Source: Cenococcum geophilum 1.58 (taxonomy: Eukaryota; Ascomycota; Dothideomycetes; Gloniales; Gloniaceae). From it: a DNA stretch of 64,000 nt. The stretch lies in assembly GCA_001692895.1 (NCBI GenBank), contig KV748201.1, positions 124,001 through 188,000 of the forward strand, given 5' to 3'. The notes below the pieces were generated by a model. It saw only the letters and a program-made list of their open reading frames with translations, did no database searches and was not told where the DNA came from. Position numbers and translations under genes: made by a program. Positions 45,749 through 56,829 of the stretch are shown here, one piece after another (within the stretch, counting starts at the first letter, position 1; every line of letters starts with the position of its first letter).

Positions 45749-47085
45749 CTATACGCCAGTTACTCCTTCTAAAAGCGTTACTATAGGTTTTAAAAACGAC
45801 CGTAACCGCTTTAAACCCGTTAAACCAAGTTCTGGCTCTACTATTATTATTAGATCGGTCTTATCCGGGGATATAATCACACTGTCCGACGGACAAATTA
45901 CATTATCTAATTGTAATAACCACGGGTCCAATAAATGGTTATGCGTCAAAGACTCTAATAAATAGCTCGGCTTCTAAAACCCTATTACAGGAAGATTTCT
46001 AGGTCGTAATAAACAGTGGGACTTATGCTGTTTAGTTACGTAGCATCGCGAGTAGGAGAAATTTCGCGCTTATAAGAGACCAGAGGGAGGTTATATCTTA
46101 ATTATATTATATTAGTAAAGACTTCGGCCCGTAGAAATTAAAGAGGAAGGTAAAATAAAAAGGTTAGCAATAATCAAAAGCTAAAAGTCTAATAAAGCGG
46201 TCTAGGAATTTATCAAGGTCTAGATTTAGCAAAATTACTAACGCTCTAATTAAGTATTATATAGCACTAAGCGCTAGTGGGCGCGAGCATATAGTAGCTT
46301 ATAATTTTCCAGTCAGCCTATTAACTAACTTAATAAGGTTTATAGTCTTAGCGACGTACAAAGGATAAAGTAAAAAGAGATTTCCCCTTATAGGCCAAAT
46401 AATTATAGGTATTAAATACCTACTGTTAGCGCTGATACATTTAATCACGGTAACTATTATTCGCTTAACACGCGCACCTCTATAGTTTTGCATATTATTC
46501 TTACCTATAAGGACCTTAATGGAGCCTAGTATAGATAGTATTACTCCGGTCTCGTCCATATTATATACATTTTTTGCTAGAATGGCTAGATCTTATAATA
46601 CCTGCCTAATCTTCTCAAACCAGTCTGTGATCTTCTTATAGATATTTTTCTCGTAACGGTTCTAGTCCAGCGCCTTAACTCTTCTTACTTTAAGTTCTGG
46701 ATAGCGATTCTCTAGGGCCTTAGCCCAGTTCTTACCTAGGGGTTTATATAGTCTTTTCTACGTCAGCTAGTTATAGGTAGCAAGGAAGGCTATTAAAGGT
46801 ATATACTTTATCCGCACTAGCTATCTAAGATAAGACATTTGCAATAAGAAATCTATAACGGCTTTACCTTTATATAGGTTGAGATACTCTTAGCTTTTAG
46901 CCTTCTCTTTAATCGACCGTTATCCTTTTATATGATAATAGAGGGTAGTATAAGAAACTTTCCTATAATCTGCTAGTGCACGGTATAATTTAGGAACGCT
47001 AGGAGGCACTCTTTATACTAGTACTTAACTAGCTTAGTCCATATTAGTTTACTATAGTAATAGTAATAGAAGGGAATAAATAATA
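45749..47085 (-). pseudogene. Fot1/pogo-like DDE transposase
   Basis: The reverse strand reads VPPSVPKLYRALADYRKVSY, TTLYYHIKG, RSIKEKAKS, KGKAVIDFLLQMSYL, RIKYIPLIAFLATYN, PLGKNWAKALENRYPELKVR and FEKIRQVL: helix-turn-helix and CENP-B DNA-binding regions. Then NVYNMDETGVILSILGSIKV starts the DDE core (46540-46565), with YRGARVKR and SANSRYLIPIIIWP following. The second Asp region is shortened and unreadable, so a deletion of perhaps 150-200 bp is likely. A tail THNHLLDPW and IVEPELGLTGLKRLRSF (45749-45949) ends the protein. Nonsense codons are TAG/TAA. The transposase would cut at its own TIRs and insert at TA. Confidence 0.85.
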
Positions 47086-47800
47086 GTAAAGCGAATAAAG
47101 GACGGCGTGGAGTTGGGGACTAAGCCAGACCTTAAAGAATAGCCTATTTTTAGGTATATCTATTTTTAGCCGCCCTGGTTTCTAAATCCTTAGATTTTTA
47201 AGGCCGTACTAGGCAGTAATTAAGGGGCAGAAAGCTGCGAGAGTTCTAATATCCTTAGCAAACCTTAAATTTTCTATACTGACTCTAAACATTTAATTAA
47301 TAACACGCGTATAGGGCTATAAGCTATAGCTTAGAAATAAGCGAATTACACTTTAAGGAGTTATGTAATTTTAGTCTGTACTTTATAAACCCTTAAGAGT
47401 GCGGGGAGACTAATATATAGGAAATAAAGCCTACTCTCTATAATAGGGTCTCATAAATGTCAATAAAGGCGTTAGTAGATTAAACTTAGAAAGAACTGGT
47501 AAATTTATAATACTATTTTAGGTACGAGTCAATATAAATCAGCTATAAACGTAGAAGACTTAACCATAAAGTCGATTTCTTACCACGTAATTTAACGGCG
47601 CTAATATGGCGAAGCACTTTGCTAGAATATAGCTAAGAACCTAAAACAGCTAATAAGCCGCCCCTTAATAATAAATAACCGTATAACTCTACTTAATCTA
47701 TATTCCACCTAACGTCTTCTATATAATACCGTGGTTTAAGAACCCTTAGAAATGCAAATTAGATAGCTAAAGGGCTGTATAAAAAATAATTTGGTAAACT
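47086..47800. other. RIP-degraded DNA between transposase and kinase remnants
   Basis: No gene and no internal TIR was recognised. A junction between a normal-sized element and additional DNA should lie here or just beyond. Confidence 0.35.
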
Positions 47801-47801
47801 A

Positions 47802-48490
47802 AGGAAACTTTAGCTTTATTTATCTAGACGCCTTATTAGGGAGTGTTATTAAGATCCCTTACTTTAAAAACGACGATGCAATTCTTATTAAAAGAGCTAT
47901 ATATAAGCGCTTTAACAAACGTGGCGGCAATAGAGGGCTTTTACAATATCGAGGGCGTTACGACGCTGGTATTTGGCTTAAGTTTATAAGTAATTATAAT
48001 CTCCAAGCTTATCTTTAGGATTATAGGGATAATATTACTTTAGAACAGCGGCTTTAATAAGGACAAGAAATTATAAATACGGTTGCTTTTATCTATTTAA
48101 ACGGCGTGATCTATAGGGACTTATAATGCTGTAATATTCTCTTAGACTAAGATTTATATGCAAAAGTCGCCGACTTTAGTGGCTTATCTTTAGATAGCTC
48201 TGCTCTCCTTATTACTATAGCTTATAGTTATTAATACCCTAAAGAGCTACTATTAGTATAGGCAGACATCTTCGCCCTTAGATCTACCCTATATAAGGTA
48301 GCAAGTAACTAGACTTCTTTTAATAGTTAGACTAATAAAGAGATTAAAGAGTTATTTAAAAGTTATTAATTCCCTAACATGGAATATTTAGGTCTTATAG
48401 GCCATATTATTATAAACTGCTAAGAAGGAAATTACTACAGTACAGATAAAGTTATAGAAAAATTCAAAGGTATATTATTTTCACTAAAAA
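47802..48490 (+). pseudogene. protein-kinase domain remnant inside the TIR unit
   Basis: The forward frame reads SVIKIPYFKNDDAILIKRAI, YKRFNKRGGNRGLLQYRGRY, DAGIWLKFISNYNLQAYL, then LNGVIYRDL (from HxxGVIHRDL), CCNILLD, AKVADFSGLSLDSS (DFG kept as DFS), YPKELLL, ADIFALRSTLYKV (from ADIFALGSTLYE), EIKELFKSY, FPNMEYLGLIGHIIINC and GNYYS. All the main subdomains from the N-lobe to helix H are in order, in one register with RIP stops. DFS in place of DFG occurs in related fungal kinases that use DFAG- or DFSG-like motifs. It resembles the small kinases abundant in fungal accessory genomes. It is on the opposite strand to the transposase. Confidence 0.8.
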
Positions 48491-49436
48491 CTTCGTTACT
48501 AATGACAAGTTTAGAGAGCCGTTAAATTACTCCTAAATCCTTCGACCCCTCTAAAACAGCAGCATTAGCCTTTATAATATTAGTATTTAGGTTACTTACG
48601 GGGTCTTATAGGTTTGGAGATTAGCACGTTAATAAGTATACTTAACATTAAATATACTATTAAGTATAGTTAGGGCAATTCCCTTTTGCTAAGGAACTAC
48701 CTAATTATATAATTGCTCCATTTTTACCCTTTATCGGCTTTTAGTCTAAGCAAGGAGTTTTACTATTTAGTACATTTAGGCAATAGTCCTAGATCTTATA
48801 GTCGACCATATAGTTACACGTATACTTTTTAGGGAAAGATATATAGTAGTACATCTTATTTACTGTGCTCTTGTAGTATAATTTAATAAATATTTATAGA
48901 CGTCTTAGAAGGTTTTAAGGTGGTAGTTAATATTTAAAATATTTAATAATAGGAAGCGGGGAAGAAATTGCGTACGCTATAATAATACTAAAATGTATTC
49001 TAAAAATAGGATAGTATTAAAATTAATACTATAAAAATATAGTTTAATATAAGCACGCTAATGCATATTAATACGTACTAAATTATTACGCCTTAGCAGA
49101 CACCCCTCCTCTACCTAGTGAAATTCCCTAAATATATGTTTATAAAAGCAGAGTGTCTTAAAACTTTTAAATTATATATTTTTTTAATAGAGCTATCAAT
49201 CTAGGACCCTAAAATTTATACTTAGGCCTATAGTTATAATAGAGCAGGGGGGAATAGCTAAAGTAGCTCTTAACGCCACTAATAAGACAATCGATAGCAT
49301 AACCGACTATAGTTATTTTCTCGCTATAGTAGTTTCTATGTAACGAAATAGCCGAAGAACAAGAAGACATTAAGTATAACTTTATTAACTCCTAAGTAAG
49401 AGACTTTAGAGGTTAAAACCGCAAATTTATCTCTTA
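48491..49436. other. RIP-degraded DNA inside the TIR unit
   Basis: No domain was recognised between the kinase remnant and the right TIR. Confidence 0.35.
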
Positions 49437-49609
49437 ATAGGGTGCGTCTCTTAACCTAGGGACGGACGTTAATTAGCTTCCGGTTTTTACACGCCGCTTA
49501 ACTTTTATCCCGTATACCCCTTATAGCGCTTAGCATAGGCTTTACCTAATTAATCTTAGTTTCAAGCGGGGTAGTCCTATAGCGCTAAGATAAAATAACT
49601 AGAAACTAA

Positions 49610-50400
49610 GAAAGATGGGCATCTCTACTAATACCAAACATTTCTTGGCTTTAGTGCAGCTTCCTATAGCTACGTAGACCTTAAAATAGTTGCTAAACGT
49701 GTAACCTTATAACTAACTCTTATAGCTAATAGAAACCCTTTTTAACTCTCTCTAGCTCTGGTAAATATACGCCTATATATCTATTAAGACACCATAGTTC
49801 CTTTTTATATAGCTTGTCAAAACTTAATAAAAAAAAGCATAACTAGAAAGACAGATTATAATTAATTAGGGTAGTTAAGAAATAAATCTAATAATTCTCT
49901 AAGCTAAAACGTAGTTTAGCCAATTCCATTAATTCCATTTGTTTTGGCAGTTATAAAAGGAACTTAACTAACTTGGCTAGATTGTTACTAAGGTCTAAGG
50001 ACCGCAAATATAAATGGTATAGGTTCGTAAGCTCTTTAAATAGAATGGTATCTTATAACGCACACCGTAAAGGGGTGTCGAGTTTAAGGTATTCGGCCGT
50101 CCGGAAAAGCTTCGTTAAAAAAAGTAATTAGGGTCCGCTATGCAATAACTTTAGGTTGCTAAATCCCGCTACTATAGGTTTTAGGCGTAATTAGACCTTA
50201 AAACTAACGTCTATACCTTTTAAGAGTGCCTTATAGAAGGCAATGTACTTTTATACCCCATCTTTAAAATCCTTAGTTCTCCGTTCCGAAGGATACGCCG
50301 AGGAAATAGCAACACCTGCGACCTCTATATCGCGTTCCGCCGCTCATATTGCCGCGAGTATCCTCCCAAAGATCTAGCCGATATAATTAAGGGTAAGGTA
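49610..50400 (-). pseudogene. leucine-rich (F-box-like) hypothetical protein remnant
   Basis: One reverse register of about 250 codons with RIP-type stops reads IFGRILAAI, AERDIEVAGVAISSAYPSER, KYIAFYKALLKGIDVSFKV, LRLKPIVAGFSNLKLLHSGP, EYLKLDTPLRCAL, LFKELTNLYHLYLRSLDLSN and NLAKLVKFLL. The spaced Leu pattern with short helices is typical of the LRR portion of fungal F-box proteins, but no F-box was found upstream. Family assignment is tentative. The gene lies wholly within the inverted-repeat segment and may be its cargo. Confidence 0.4.
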
Positions 50401-50651
50401 TCTATAAAGGTCTTATAGAAGACGCGCTTAAATGCTTTATAGGTCCTGCAGATATCCTATAAATAGAAGTCGGCAGTAATAAATAACTATATAAGATCCA
50501 AGAGCTCTTCTAGAATGCTGTATATACTACTTATAGCTGCTAGTATAAATAAAGACTAAAGGCGGGAACGGTCTATAGAGGGAGGCGCGGGAAAGATAAC
50601 GATAGCGCTAATATAAGTGGGCTCGCCAAACTAAACAGGATTAAATGGCTT

Positions 50652-50758
50652 TGGAGAGATAGCGGAGAGAGCGAGAGAGATGGAGAGAGAGAACGAAGGA
50701 GACGAAGAGAGAAAGCGAGGAAGACAAAGAGAGGCGGATAGAAGGCGGGGGGAGAGGA
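50652..50758 (+). repeat. GA-rich (polypurine) tract
   Basis: About 105 bp is almost pure purine, with GAGAGA and GAAGGAGACGAAGAG motifs, and then GGCGGGGGGAGAGG. It is lightly RIP-affected because it contains few CpA sites. Confidence 0.85.
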
Positions 50759-50993
50759 TCTGCGTCTGCCTAATCGATAAAGGCTAATAAGCGCCTGCGT
50801 CTAGTAACCCAAGGAACTATAAAATTTAATAAATAACATATTATCTTAGCAGTGCAATAGTAGCCCTAGTCAAAGCTAAGGTAAATTAGGTAAAGTTTAC
50901 GCTAAGCGCCGCAGGGATGTAGGACATAAAGTTAGGCGGCGTGTAAAAACTGGAAGCCGATTTTGCAATAGACTATATTAAAAATCTAAATAG

Positions 50994-51032
50994 CTAACGT
51001 CTATCCCTAGGTTACGCAAAACCCACTATACC
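50994..51032 (+). repeat. Fot-like terminal repeat fragment
   Basis: ACGTCTATCCCTAGGTTACG followed by CAAAACCCACTATACC aligns with the left TIR of the unit at 45437 over its first 16 bp and with the end at 34575 over the rest. No inverted partner was found downstream. Confidence 0.5.
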
Positions 51033-51628
51033 GTAAAATATAAGGAGTACTTTAACTTTAAGCGACTATAATCCTACGCACACGCTAATATTTACTATAA
51101 TTCTATATAAGTTGTATACTATAGCTACTTTTACACATTTAGAACCTCTCCTACTAAAAAATTACGTTTATATTGTCGCCTTCGCGCCTAATACGTAGAG
51201 AGCCTTAATTTAGAGTATAATAATATTCCTTCTCTAGAGCACTACTGTTAAGCTCTTAGTACTCTATAATACTTATAAACAGTCTTATCTAAGTCTTAAA
51301 GACTTGCTACAATACTAGAAAGTTATTATCAGCCTTATATCTACTATAGCGCGTAAATTTATATATAATTACTACCCCAGTTAGTACTTCTAATTAAAGC
51401 GGTTTCTAATCTTAGCTAGTGTAAAATAACCCTATACGTCTAACACAGTCATTGCCTATATAATTTACTTATATTATCTGGTAAGCCGGGCTTATAGCTG
51501 TTAGGCATATAGCTATACAAAGACTTAGTAAAAGAGCTGTTTTTAGCCCTATAGCCTTGCGATCTAACTTAACCTTAGCTACTATAAGCCTCCTATTAAC
51601 TAACTCACTCTTATAGATTCGCCACCTT
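51033..51628. other. RIP-degraded DNA
   Basis: No gene was recognised between the Fot-like end and the inverted repeat that borders the NLR gene. Confidence 0.35.
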
Positions 51629-51727
51629 ATAAGGGTATAGCTAGAGCGGGTCGGCCGCCCTCCCTACTTATAGTGGCAATATTTAGTATAAATTACTTTA
51701 ATTACCGTTAGATATTACTTATAAGTA
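51629..51727 (-). repeat. inverted repeat bordering the NLR gene, left copy
   Basis: Its reverse complement contains AAGTAATATCTAACGGTAAT, then TAAAGTAATTT, then ACTATAAGTAGGGAGGG, and matches 61842-61939. The two copies face each other across the NLR gene. Confidence 0.75.
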
Positions 51728-51979
51728 TAACTACGTAACTTAATCTATTCCGTATTTCCACTAGCTTTTCTCTACTGCTATAAGTATAAAAATAGATTTT
51801 TTAGGTCTTTGCTAGTTCTATTTCCTAAATATCTTATTTAGGTTATGCTATAATATTTATAAGCGTATAATATAAAAAAATTAATCTCTTTAAACTCCGA
51901 TCCCTATATTCTCTAGCTGCTATTTATTTAAACTTATAAGTAATAATATTGTATATAAATGCTAAGGGCTAAGGACCTC
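51728..51979. other. 3' flank of the NLR gene
   Basis: Short AT-rich stretch that may hold the gene's original stop codon and 3' untranslated region. Confidence 0.35.
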
Positions 51980-54900
51980 TTCCTATAGCTAGAAGCATTT
52001 TTCTATTAGTAAAATAGCCTTGTCGTTACGGCCTTGGGCCTTAAACGTAGACGCGAGATTAGCTAAACTGCTTAGCGTGTCTAAATGCTCCGCCCTAAGT
52101 ACCCTTAAACTTGTCTCTATTACTTGCATAAATAGCTCTTCGGCCTCCTTCCACCGCCCTTAATTCCTATACGTAGATGCGAGATTGTTTATGCTAGCTA
52201 GCGTGTCTAGATACTCCTCCCCAAGCATCCTCAAACTCGTCTCCATTACTTGCACATTTAGCTCTTCGGCCTCCTTCCACCGCCCTTAATTCCTATACGT
52301 CGACGCCAGGTTACCTATGCTGCTTAGTATATCTAAATACTCCTCCCTACGTACCCTTTTTCTCGTCTCCATTACTTATATGTTTAGCTCTTTAGCCTTC
52401 TTCTACCGCCCTTAATTCCTATATATTAACGCTAGGTTACCTATACTAATTAGCGTAAAAGAATGCTCCTCCTTAAGTACCCTTAAACTTGTCTCTATTA
52501 CTTATATAAATAGCTCTTCGGCCTCCTTTTACCGCCCTTAATTTCTATATATAGATGCGAAATTGTTTATACTAGCTAGCGTGTCTAGATGCTCCTCCCT
52601 AAGTACCCTTAAACCCATCTCTATTACTTATACGTTTAGCTCTTCGGCCTCCTTCTACCGCCCTTAATTCCTATACGTTAACGCTAGGTTGTCTATACTA
52701 ACTAGTATATCTAGATACTTCTCCCTAAGCACCCTCTTTCTCGTCTCCATTACTTATATATTTAGCTCTTCGGCCTCCTTCTACCGCCCTTAATTTATAT
52801 ATATTAACGCTAGGCTGGCTATACTAGTTAGCGTATCTAAGTGCTCCTCCCTAAGCACTCTTAAGCTCGTCTCTATTACTTATACCTCTAGCCCCCCAGC
52901 CTCCTTCTACCGCCCTTAATTCCTATACGTTAACGCTAGGTTAGCTATACTACTTAATATATCTAAATGCTCCTCCCTAAGCACCCTCTTTCTTATCTCC
53001 ATTATTTAAATAAGCAGCTCTTTAGCCTTCTTCCAATATCCTCCCTTATAAATTACTAATAAAAAATTGCTAGCGTTATCTAAATCCTCTAACTAACTTA
53101 TCTCCTACGCGGCGCTATACCTTTTATATACTTTTATATGCGAAAGTAGCTGCCGCCGGAATATATAATTCTTAGCAAGATATCTCTAGCTAATTAATAA
53201 TAACAGTAATACTATTGCGGTGTATAGCTAATATAGCCGCGTAGAACCAGGTATATAGTCCTAAGCTTAGGAATAAACTAAAATATATATAGAATAATAT
53301 TGCCTGCTATAATCTTATATAACCAATAAAAAAGAAAGTAGTATTAAAAGTCCTTATCTAAACAGGAATTGATCCTAAATACCATCCGCATTAAGTTTTA
53401 ATAGCTCTAAGATTTTGGCGTAGTAATCGAAACTATACTAGGCCTTTAGATTATTGCTTAGGCGTTAACTCTCTACCGTACGCTTAAATATTCCTTCTAT
53501 AATACCTTTATTATAAAATAATACAAAGAGGTTAAGGATTTTTAGTGCAGCTTTTACATCTTAAAATCTCTTTAAACCTTCTTTCTCTTTAGTAATGCCT
53601 TTTAACGCGTTATATAAGATATCCTATGCCGTATATACAGCTTAATTATACCTTAACGCTCCTTTAAATATATAGTCTTTTATTATTTCTCCTTAGTGGT
53701 TACGAAATGTATTAATATAGTTGTTAAGATAGCATCGGCCTATATAGATAGAGGCTCCTACTATATTAATTGCTAAAGGGAGAAAGCTAAGTTTTTCTAC
53801 TATAGGCTTTACTAGTTAGTGTAGTTCCTTATCTATTTCTCCATTCTTAAGCCGTGCGGCTCTTAAAAGTAGTGTAATAGCATCCTCGCTTTCTATTTCG
53901 GTAACTTTAGAAATGGCGTTTTATAGAAGAGTTAGGCCTAAAGTAGGATCTCTACTTATATATAAGATATTCCCACGGCCGCCGCTAGGGATAAGACTAT
54001 ATAGGTTTTTAGTACTCTCGCAGTTATTAAATAAAAGCAGCTATTCTTAATTTAAATTTAACAACCATCGGAGGACGACTTAGGTATATTTATCTTTGCC
54101 CAAATTACCTAAATTGTTTTCGGCCGTAATGCCCTTATAACTCTGTTTAATTGTAAGTTTACTGCTTGTATTAATCTAAAAGATACGCTCGAATCTACTT
54201 AGTATCAGTAATCCCCTATTATAGGCGGCAAAAACTTACCTGTCCTAATATTGCTTAGCAAATTATAATATAATTTATATCTTTCCAGCTCCTCCCAATC
54301 TATATAAGAGGTATTCTCTTCTTAGAGTTAAGCTATATAGTTTAACTAAGAAGAAGACTTCTAGAGTCCCTATTATATTCTTACACCCGGTAAATATTAA
54401 ACTAGGCATTAGTTATAGTCGCATCTATACCGGCTAAGGTAAATTTAGAATTTATAAAACACTACTTTTAGAAGTTTAGAAGACTAATAAACGTAAAAAT
54501 AGGATTACAGCGACTAATAAATACTTTCTAGGGTTACTCTAGTGTTCTTTAGGTTGTATAGTATATCCATAATCTTATTTATAGCTTTTAAAACCAAGAC
54601 CTCTGCTATATATACTTTTATATACTCTATTAACATTCCTATTTTCTCCTATTCTTCTAATAAGATACCCTTAGCGCTATAAGCTACGTTAAAGCGGAAG
54701 TAGAACTTTTTAAAGTTTTTAAATCTTGCATTTAAGCCGTTTACTACGTCCTTATAGTTAGTGGCGATCTTCTTAAACACGGCTATTAGCTTTATAGGTA
54801 GGACTTTCTAAAAAGCATCTGGCTTTACTAGGCCAATTATTCCTAGATGGCCGGTTCCGATACTAATAAAATAGTATACTAGCCTATTATTACTAAAAAT

Positions 54901-55219
54901 GTTTCTTACTTTCTCTAATACCTAGTTTGCTAGATTGTTATATTTAAGCCCGCCATTAATAAACTTTTCTTTAGCTTGGCCTTCCTCGCTAATAGCGATC
55001 CGCTTAAAAAAAGTAGGGGCCGTAGTAGTAGCGCGAGCCGCTTCCTAGATTCTACAGTTTGCGCTTATAAGTATTCTAATAAGATAAGTCCTAAATCGTC
55101 ACGGATACGCTATACTATTAGCAGGAACTGTATAGATAAAGGCCTTTCCCTTACTTAACTGGTTAGATAGATTGAGTATTAGCTCCCTTAGGCCTTTCTT
55201 TAAAACAACCTCTTATACC
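51980..55219 (-). pseudogene. NLR-type gene, 3' part: patatin C-terminal half, NB-ARC, TPR repeats
   Basis: On the reverse strand, from 55219 downward: second half of a patatin domain (KAFIYTVPANSIAYP, EAARATTAAPTFFKRIAISE, EKFINGGLKYNNLAN from DGGLxxNNP, VYYFISIGTGHLGI, KFYFRFNVAYSAKG). The NB-ARC domain follows with P-loop RLGGAGKI (54280-54295; Thr codon changed), VVLRWLLNLN ... LLLFNNCEST (Walker B), GRGNILYISRD and LSFLPLAINIVGASIYIG (GLPLA-type). Then nine 42-residue TPR units. This is the patatin-NB-ARC-TPR class of fungal NLR-like receptors, thought to act in non-self recognition and programmed cell death. Stops are TAG/TAA. The 5' part lies beyond Gypsy 2 at 61123-61520. Confidence 0.9.
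51990..53060 (-). repeat. nine 126-bp TPR-coding repeats
   Basis: The reverse strand repeats a unit containing NQGRWKEAEEL, VIETSLRVL and EEHLDTL, with LASTYR-like ends, every 42 codons. This is the kinesin-light-chain-like TPR type common in fungal NLRs. The units are very similar to each other, as in rapidly evolving recognition domains, even after RIP. Confidence 0.9.
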
Positions 55220-55224
55220 TTATT

Positions 55225-55446
55225 TATTACGGCACTAGCAAAACCTAGCAGAACTTGGCAGAACTTAGCAGAACTTCGCGGTTATATAACTAGAAGACCG
55301 CATAAAAAGAACCCTACTTCGACTAGCGCTACTCTTCTTCTCCTTTCCTTTCTCTAGCTTTAGATCCTCGTTTATAGACTACCAATTATATAGGCTTACG
55401 CGCCCCTCTTACCGTGCTCGTGCCTTAATTAACTGAGTCGCTAACA
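55225..55446 (+). repeat. 5' LTR of Gypsy element 2
   Basis: It starts TATTACGGCACTAGC (TGTTACGG before RIP) and ends GTCGCTAACA. The repeated AGCAGAACTTGGC units at the start and the block CTACTCTTCTTCTCC are shared with the 3' LTR. Confidence 0.95.
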
Positions 55447-55679
55447 TTATCTAAAGCTTAACTACCCTTTCTTCCTAAGAAGGAACTTAAATATATCTAC
55501 GGACTACAAACCAGAATAGAATATAGAATTAGACCTAAAGAATATTACTAGAACTAGAAGAACAGAAAAGAATAATAAGACCTATAGAATACGCACAGAC
55601 CAGAACCCCTATAGAATCCTACTAAAGGTTACCCTAATAACCATACCACGATACTAAGAAATATAGCAGCCGGCAAAGC

Positions 55680-56710
55680 AGCCGTAGGACCCTTAAATAC
55701 CTCTAACGGTGAAATAGCAACTGACTCGAACTCCTAAGTGGAGCTCGTAATAGCTAATGCCGAAATTAAACGACTTTAAGAGCTGCTTGAAGCTAGAGAA
55801 CCCCCTACGCCTAGTAAGGAATTATTAAACACCTAAAGACTTGCTACGGTCCTTAAAGCTCTAGCCTAACGTATAGCATTAGTATTGTTGCGGTCCGCAA
55901 AGGTCGCGGACCCCCTATTGCTTATAGACGGAACCGACCCTATATTTAACAATTAGAAGCTTTAATTGCAGGACAAGCTTAAAGTTAATGCGGACCACTT
56001 CCCTACTACTTAGGCTAAAATGGCCTACGTCTTTGGCCGTACCGGCGGGGACATATAGACGCACCTACGTCCGCGGTACGCACAGGACTTGGCAAAGCTC
56101 TTCCTCTCTAAAGAAGAGATAATTATCTACCTGTCTTCTATTTATAAGGACCCCTTTAAAGTATAAAACGCCCGACTTGATTATAAAAGCCTAAACATAA
56201 AAACGATAGAGACTTTCTTAGCCTTTTAGACCCGCTTTCTGCACCTAGCCGGCCAGGCTTGAATTCCCCAGGAAGATTTAATACCAGACCTATTTAATAA
56301 GCTTACCCTAGACCTGCAGCAAGCCGTACTATTAGTTTTTACTACTATATAGACGCTAAAGGAACTTATAGACTAGTGCTTAGCTATTGACCAAGGCCTC
56401 CGCCGAATTAAGGCACGTGTTAAACGGTATAAAGCTAGAAACCCTTTAAATTAGACCACAAGCAATATAAGAACGGCCCGCAATGCCCTAGCACGATTAG
56501 TAACCCCCGCAGCACCACCTATACAGCCCACCGCCAATTTAGCAGCTAGCCGTGCGGCTAGCCCTACTATAGGTCTAGCGAATGCTCGGCCTATATATAG
56601 TAACCCCTATATATAGGCCCTTAGTGATTAAGAAGCTTACTTCTCTTATGGATAGAAAGGTTACCGTATAAAGGATTGCCTGATAAACGCGAAAGCGGAC
56701 GAGGTTCTAT
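55680..56710 (+). pseudogene. gag of Gypsy 2
   Basis: The frame begins around ELLEAREPPTPSKELLNT and continues through a capsid-like region (ADHFPTT, MAYVFGR, TYLRPRYAQDLAKLFLSK, KDPFKV). It reaches the knuckle YFSYG ... KGYRIKDCL at 56638-56679, in which two Cys and one His have become Tyr by RIP-type changes. The Ala/Pro-rich stretch before the knuckle is usual in fungal Gypsy gag. Stops TAG/TAA disrupt it. Exact limits are uncertain. Confidence 0.7.
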
Positions 56711-56829
56711 TAATTTAGGAGGATAGCGCGGAGTTGGAAAAAGAGGAACCCTAGAGAAAGACTCCTCTCTAGGGTTAAAAGGGATTAACATATTAGATGT
56801 TAATCTGGGTTAGCTAGTTAGTAGAAGAA

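Larger units (their letters stand above)
45437..49469. mobile_element. TIR-bounded Fot1/pogo-like unit with an internal kinase remnant
   Basis: Inverted repeats of about 46 bp (left ACGTCCATCCCTAGGTCAAG, right its reverse complement with a few transitions) bound 4,033 bp. TA flanks each end, the target of Tc1/mariner-type elements. A reverse-strand transposase occupies the left half; a forward protein-kinase remnant occupies the right half. Ordinary Fot1 elements are about 1.9 kb, so this unit is twice the usual size. Either it captured host sequence or it was enlarged by nested insertions. Confidence 0.8.
49475..50958. mobile_element. segment bounded by about 85-bp inverted repeats
   Basis: The left end (49475-49563) starts AGCTTCCGGTTTTTACACGC; the right end (50872-50958) is its inverted copy with scattered transitions and small gaps. 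The right TIR of the Fot-like unit ends at 49469, and another Fot-like end begins at 50994, so this segment is wedged between two Fot ends. No clear target duplication was seen. The interior holds a reverse-strand frame and a GA-rich tract but no recognisable transposase. Confidence 0.5.

Noticed and set aside
51990..53060. CRISPR-like regular repeat spacing (126 bp)
   Set aside because: Repeats are contiguous and translate as TPR units; there are no spacers, and the DNA is fungal.
54976..55357. Two forward ORFs of 60 and 61 codons
   Set aside because: They are antisense to the patatin half of the NLR gene and run into the Gypsy 2 LTR.
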